Origin: Aquila chrysaetos chrysaetos
Taxonomy: Eukaryota; Chordata; Aves; Accipitriformes; Accipitridae
Direction of reading: 5' to 3'
Assembly: GCF_900496995.4 (NCBI RefSeq)
Contig: NC_044014.1
Location: 23,396,234-23,460,233 of the forward strand
DNA: 64,000 nucleotides
Part shown: one piece after another, positions 61,601 through 64,000 of the stretch
Position numbering within the stretch: the first letter of the stretch is position 1
Layout of the letters: every line of letters begins with the position of its first letter
Notes under the pieces: generated by a model
Seen by the model: only the letters and a program-made list of their open reading frames with translations
The model's database searches: none
What the model was told of the DNA's origin: nothing
Program-made: the position numbers and the translations under genes

Positions 61601-62690
61601 GATACCTGTATGACACTAGTCCACATTCATTTTAACAGTGAAATGCACCTTACATCTCCTAGTCGTCTTTGAGCATCTCAGCTAGAACCCATATTGTATG
61701 CTTTCTTCTTACACAGTACCTACCAGACGTTTAATATAAACATTGAATGAAATGGTTAATTAATAGTCTCACTAGGGTTGGCTTGAGGCACAGGCTAAGT
61801 AGGCAAGTTCCTAAATTGCAGGATCTGAAGTGACACCAAAGCACCAAGTCAACAAGGCTGTCACCAACAACAGCTTCCCAATCAGGAAATGTCTGTATGT
61901 CCAGCATGTGCAGCGGATTCCAGTGTTTCTCATACATAAGTGTTTTTATGCATATGCACACAGTTACATGATTATTGCTGCAATAGATGCTCTTTCACCA
62001 TCCCTGAAACATGACTGCAAAGGATTCTGGTTTGTAAATGAAGTTTAAAGGAATCTGCTGAGCACATGAAGAGGATAAGGTAAAGACAGTGTTATTTCAA
62101 GTTGCAAGATGTGCTGATGAGACTGTCAAACTCTGTCCTTGCCTAGATATGCCATGTGCACCTAAGGCCAGCCCTGAACCTATGTTACCACGTTATATTT
62201 ATTTTAAAAGACTACATTGAGGGACTGATCCAAAACCCACTGAAGCAAGCAGCCTTTTTACCAATAGACTTCAGTGGCATTTTGGGTCTGGCCCTAATAC
62301 TGTGTTAATACTCAAAACCAGAAGTAAATAATTAAAGGAATGTATTGATCTGAAAGGGGGGTAGGAGAAATCTCAGTTAAACCACATCTTTACATGTAAG
62401 TCAGCATTCTAGGCATGTTAAATAATCACTGCACGCACATGGCTAAATACAACTGATAAGCGCATAAAACCAAGCAAACCCCAAGTCTGTAGCATTAGTC
62501 AAATACTAGTTACAAAGCCAGAGGAGCACTGCAAAGCCAAAAAGGCATCATACAGTCAAGGCAATACTTAGAGTGCAGCAAATCATTATGAGGCAGCATA
62601 ATGCTCAGCAACTAGAAAAAACTCCAGGAAGAAAATAAATGGATAAGGTAGCATTTGTGCAAAAAAATACATATAGTCCTTTATTATTAC
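58671..62690 (-). other. SORBS1: SORBS1 intron, 4.0 kb
   Basis: The intron is AT-rich. Stretches at about 58900-59060 and 59225-59290 look like old MIR-type SINE remnants: 'ctctcaaagcacttcag', 'gatccattttatcaaaag' and 'agcttactctttaaatag' resemble words in that family. The similarity is weak. No exon was recognised. Confidence 0.6.
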
Positions 62691-62753
62691 CTTCAGAGAT
62701 AGGACTAGGAGTAGACGCAGGAAACTGGTATGTAGGAGAATAAGGATTGTCTT
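62691..62753 (-). CDS. SORBS1: SORBS1 exon, Tyr/Pro repeat 2
   Basis: The 63-nt exon encodes E-DNPYSPTYQFPASTPSPISE between a GCTGCAG acceptor and the donor GTAATA. It corresponds to human EDNPYTPTYQFPASTPSPKSE (recalled). It begins and ends in the same phase as its neighbours. The core (DNPYxPTYxFP) repeats the core of the exon at 63089-63163. Confidence 0.94.
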
Positions 62754-63088
62754 CTGCAGCAGAGAAAAGCAGTGGATTTTGAGACTATCCACAGTGAAGT
62801 GGAGGTTCTGCTTCATCCCCCAATTTCCTATCACCGTATGATTTTATTGCCTACTTTAATAATACTAGAGTAAATGGCATCATACTTTAAAAAAAGATTA
62901 ATGGATTAGCAAAGATTTAGTTATTCTATGCATCACACAAGAAGGTATACTGGGCATAACTGAATTTCCAGCCAGTGTAACACATGGGTAATGAAAATCT
63001 AGAACCTGAATCTAGTTACTATTAGGGTGCTATAGTACAGTTAACTCAAAGCACAAGACAACAGATACTCTGACTAAACTTCTGGTAC
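62754..63088 (-). other. SORBS1: SORBS1 intron between Tyr/Pro repeat exons 1 and 2
   Basis: This is a short intron of 335 nt in which I see nothing beyond the splice sites. The stretch from 63164 to 64000 is likewise intron. The expected preceding exon, which in human ends in KQIHKLNR, is not visible and lies to the right of the window. Confidence 0.8.
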
Positions 63089-63163
63089 CTTCAGTTTTTT
63101 GCTGGATTTCAGGAAGTTCAGGAAATATGTAGGTAGGGCAATAAGGGTTTTCTTCAGGAGTGT
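63089..63163 (-). CDS. SORBS1: SORBS1 exon, Tyr/Pro repeat 1
   Basis: The exon is 75 nt and takes one base of its first codon from the previous exon (outside the window). It encodes D-TPEENPYCPTYIFPELPE followed by IQQKTE. The acceptor is CCTTAG and the donor GTACCA. Human SORBS1 has the same segment with PYFPTYKFPELPE as I recall. Start and end phases are equal, so the exon can be skipped without a frame shift. Confidence 0.93.
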
Positions 63164-64000
63164 CTAAGGAGAGGAACATGATTTGCAAAAAAAAGAACAG
63201 AGAGGACAGATTTAAAGGGGAAGAAGGGCGAGACAAGAATCCATACAAGTTGACTGCAGAACAGTCCCTCTCGTGCTGATGTTCTAGCATGACACAACCT
63301 AGAGGCGTCTCTGCTCATTGCTGCCTTGCATGTCTGGGCCCTGCAAAAGATCCTGGAAACCGAGGGGACTGAACTAATTCTCTGCCTTCTGAAGCATGGG
63401 CTCTGGCCAGGCTGAAGAACCTCTGTTAGGAGCACTGGGATTAGGAAACAGTTCAACTCATTCCATCCAATACAACACAGCATCTACCTATGCATAAAGC
63501 TCATCATGACAGCACCTGCAGCAGCAAATACAGCTCCAGTTTTGCATGCCCTATGTTTTATTATATAAGCACAGTTCTGAATTGCACCTGCCTGCACATC
63601 AGGCTGTTCAGAGCATTCAGTTTGCAAATGTTATTGCAGCCATTTCTCACACAGAAGAAAGAATGTGAATGTATCAGCAGCCAGGCACAGACGTGCCCCA
63701 GAGTAGGGGATCCCCTAAGAGTGCATCACTACAATGTTTGCAAGTGCTCACCAGAATTTTAGGTTTTGAAAAGAGAAAATTTGAGGTTTTGAAAAAAGCG
63801 GAGTTCAGATTCTGGACCTTTCCATTGGTTTCAGTGAGCTTCAAATCAAGCTTTGTTACACAGGTACTAAAGCTTTACAGTGTAAAGTTTTCTCTGGCAC
63901 ACAGAGCAGTTTTAGTGATAACCTACTGTCCTTTGAAAGTGTGTACGGGTGGGGTTAGCTGCTAAAACTGGAGTTCAGGGATCTATTCTCTAAGTATGGA

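Overview
This is vertebrate nuclear DNA and almost certainly from a bird. There are no prokaryotic-style gene runs. Coding sequence is confined to short exons with GT/AG borders, and a CR1 LINE tail of the avian type lies at 33338-33655. Two genes can be recognised by their protein sequence, both on the minus strand and arranged head to tail: SORBS1 (sorbin and SH3 domain containing 1, also called CAP or ponsin) on the right and PDLIM1 (PDZ and LIM domain 1, also called CLP36 or elfin) on the left. The same neighbours lie together in the human genome at 10q24 (recalled), so this is conserved synteny.

Layout from right to left, in the direction of transcription. Positions 63163 down to 19994 carry 21 SORBS1 coding exons, joined here by matching splice signals and reading phase. 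The first three exons in the window (75, 63 and 48 nt) each encode a related Tyr/Pro motif. Next come the exons of the SoHo domain (56366-48905), an acidic coiled segment (48334-48233), a linker exon (43902-43727), a 1,521-nt optional exon (42127-40607), two charged linker exons, the exons of SH3-1 and SH3-2 (36618-32940), a 729-nt Pro/Ser-rich exon, a likely new 117-nt cassette exon, and the SH3-3 exons ending at the stop codon at 19996-19994. A 3'UTR of about 2.1 kb follows, to a poly(A) signal at 17892-17887. The SORBS1 5' end (promoter and first exons) lies beyond 64000.

About 2 kb further on is a CpG island (roughly 15490-16145) that serves as the PDLIM1 promoter. PDLIM1 coding exon 1 (15736-15641) and exon 2 (3621-3470) encode most of the PDZ domain. 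The remaining PDLIM1 exons (end of the PDZ, the middle linker and the LIM domain) are beyond the left edge.

Both proteins act at actin-anchored structures. SORBS1 links vinculin, Cbl and flotillin rafts through its SH3 and SoHo domains. PDLIM1 ties alpha-actinin to partners through its PDZ and LIM domains. No plus-strand gene, RNA gene, CRISPR array or unknown multi-gene system was found. The items of most interest are splicing features of SORBS1: the large cassette exon, the 117-nt cassette, the exon triplet, and a reading-phase gap between 48233 and 43902 that implies at least one exon not yet placed.
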